From Balneolaceae bacterium (lineage in GTDB: Bacteria > Bacteroidota > Rhodothermia > Balneolales > Balneolaceae): a stretch of 5,126 bases of DNA. How positions within the stretch are numbered: position 1 is the first letter of the stretch; each line of letters begins with the position of its first letter. The stretch is from contig PWFZ01000222.1 in the NCBI GenBank assembly GCA_003555185.1, positions 1 through 5,126 on the forward strand, given 5' to 3'. Both the position numbers and the translations under genes were made by a program. Under the pieces are notes generated by a model. That model saw nothing but the letters and a program-made list of their open reading frames with translations. It searched no databases and was not told where the DNA came from. Positions 4,169-5,126 of this stretch are shown one piece after another.

Positions 4169-5126
4169 ATGCGTTCTGTCTATTTTTTGCCCATTCTGAT
4201 TCTCCCCTTATTTCTACTCATATCGTGTAATAGTCCATCCGATAATAGCCAATCCGAACAGGGGCCTCAGTGGTGGAAAGGGAATCTGCATACCCACTCT
4301 TTCTGGAGTGATGGATACGATTTTCCCGAGATGATTCTGGATAGCTACATACAAGAGGGATATCATTTTGTGGCGATGACGGAGCACGACCTGTTTCCCG
4401 ATCATGAAAAATGGCTGACGGTAGAAAAAGGGTCAGATCGTGAAGATGCACTGCGTGATTATCTGTTACGGTTCGGGAGCGACTGGGTAGAGGTTACAGA
4501 TACAGACACCGCCTACCGGGTTCGCCTTAAAACATTTAATGAAATGCAGGAGCTGTTTGATAAAGATGGTCAATTTTTGATGATACAGTCCGAAGAAATT
4601 ACAGACAGGCATGATAATAAGCCGGTCCACCTTAATGTCCATAATCCCACTGAAGTTATTTTGCCTCAAGGTGGAGAGAGTATCAAAGACGCCTTACAAC
4701 AAAATTTAAATAGGGTTATTGAGCAGCAACAGGAATCTGATCGAACGATCATTACCCACATCAACCATCCCAATTTTGGATGGGCAAAAACAGCGGACGA
4801 TCTAAAGCCTTTAGAGGGAACGCGGCTATTCGAAGTCTATAACGGCCACCCGCTGGTAAACAACTATGGCGATGATGAACGCCCCGGCACGGAAGAAATC
4901 TGGGACGAAGTGATTACCCATAACCTCCTGGAAGGGAAACCTCCCATGTTGGGAATTGCCGTGGATGATGCCCATCACTACAGGGAGATTGGTCCGGAGT
5001 ATGCCAATCCATTTCGGGGTTGGGTGCATGTCCGCAGTGAATCACTCCACACTGACTCCCTCCTTTCCGCATTGGAAAAGGGCGACTTTTACAGCTCCAC
5101 CGGCGTTACCCTGCATGATGTCTCCT
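4169..5126 (+). CDS. PHP-domain metal-dependent phosphoesterase-like lipoprotein (3' end outside window)
   Basis: The frame from ATG 4169 is open to the right edge: 319 full codons, so the gene is incomplete. Residues 1-19 form a hydrophobic signal peptide ending in the lipobox LLISC, with C20 as the probable lipidated residue; Asn at +2. The mature part opens with GNLHTHSFWSDG (38-49), the hallmark first motif of the PHP (polymerase and histidinol phosphatase) fold. It goes on with TEHD at 71-74, QSEEIT at 140-145, THINHPNF at 196-203 and VDDAHH at 265-270, which together supply the His/Asp/Glu metal ligands of these hydrolases (H41, H43, H73, E142 or E143, H200, D266 or D267, H269). The stretch WVHVRSESL...LEKGDFYSSTG (285-312) is the usual end of this domain. 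It probably hydrolyses a phosphoester outside the cytoplasm, anchored to a membrane; the substrate is unknown. No Shine-Dalgarno is seen. The start is supported by the signal peptide. It follows the repeat-rich spacer and is likely its own transcription unit. Confidence 0.88.
   Translation, partial: MRSVYFLPILILPLFLLISCNSPSDNSQSEQGPQWWKGNLHTHSFWSDGYDFPEMILDSYIQEGYHFVAMTEHDLFPDHEKWLTVEKGSDREDALRDYLLRFGSDWVEVTDTDTAYRVRLKTFNEMQELFDKDGQFLMIQSEEITDRHDNKPVHLNVHNPTEVILPQGGESIKDALQQNLNRVIEQQQESDRTIITHINHPNFGWAKTADDLKPLEGTRLFEVYNGHPLVNNYGDDERPGTEEIWDEVITHNLLEGKPPMLGIAVDDAHHYREIGPEYANPFRGWVHVRSESLHTDSLLSALEKGDFYSSTGVTLHDVS

Noticed and set aside
4030..4230. 66-codon plus-strand open frame upstream of the PHP gene
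   Set aside because: It runs across the inverted palindrome and into the signal peptide region of the PHP gene in a different frame; the protein has no recognisable features.
4218..4669. Minus-strand open frames within the PHP gene
   Set aside because: They are antisense to a frame with clear PHP motifs and a signal peptide, and have no recognisable content.

Overview
The window looks like chromosomal DNA of a member of the Bacteroidota/Balneolota/Rhodothermota group. The hints are that none of the three cellular genes has a Shine-Dalgarno sequence before its start, that two exact matches to the Bacteroidota -7 promoter consensus (TAnnTTTG) sit in the one divergent intergenic gap, and that the gene spacers hold hairpin-forming repeats of a kind common in these genomes. 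This assignment is an inference; no marker gene is present.

Layout from left to right. Bases 1-1000 are the right-hand part of an IS1182-like insertion sequence: the C-terminal 300-odd residues of its transposase, then a candidate terminal inverted repeat. A short spacer with nested hairpins follows. On the minus strand lies a complete M20-family metallo-amidohydrolase (1111-2301). It is divergent, across a 73-bp gap, from a complete iron-type alcohol dehydrogenase of the butanol dehydrogenase/YqhD kind (2375-3598, plus strand). A 570-bp non-coding spacer (3599-4168) follows and is the most structured part of the window: a hairpin at the dehydrogenase stop codon, four copies of a 20-nt near-palindrome (three direct, one inverted), a second palindrome family, two further direct repeats, and a perfect 15-bp-stem intrinsic terminator with a T8 tail that has no gene close by. 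The window ends in the open 5' part of a PHP-domain metal-dependent phosphoesterase-like gene (4169-5126) that starts with a lipoprotein signal peptide.

The two central enzymes are cytoplasmic and general in type (amide hydrolysis and NAD(P)H-linked alcohol/aldehyde interconversion). Nothing in the sequence puts them in one pathway, although their promoters may overlap. The PHP lipoprotein is probably a separate transcription unit working outside the cytoplasm. I see no convincing new multi-gene system. The points most worth a second look are the REP-like repeat cluster, the orphan terminator, the related 3' elements after both central genes, and the interlocked divergent promoters.
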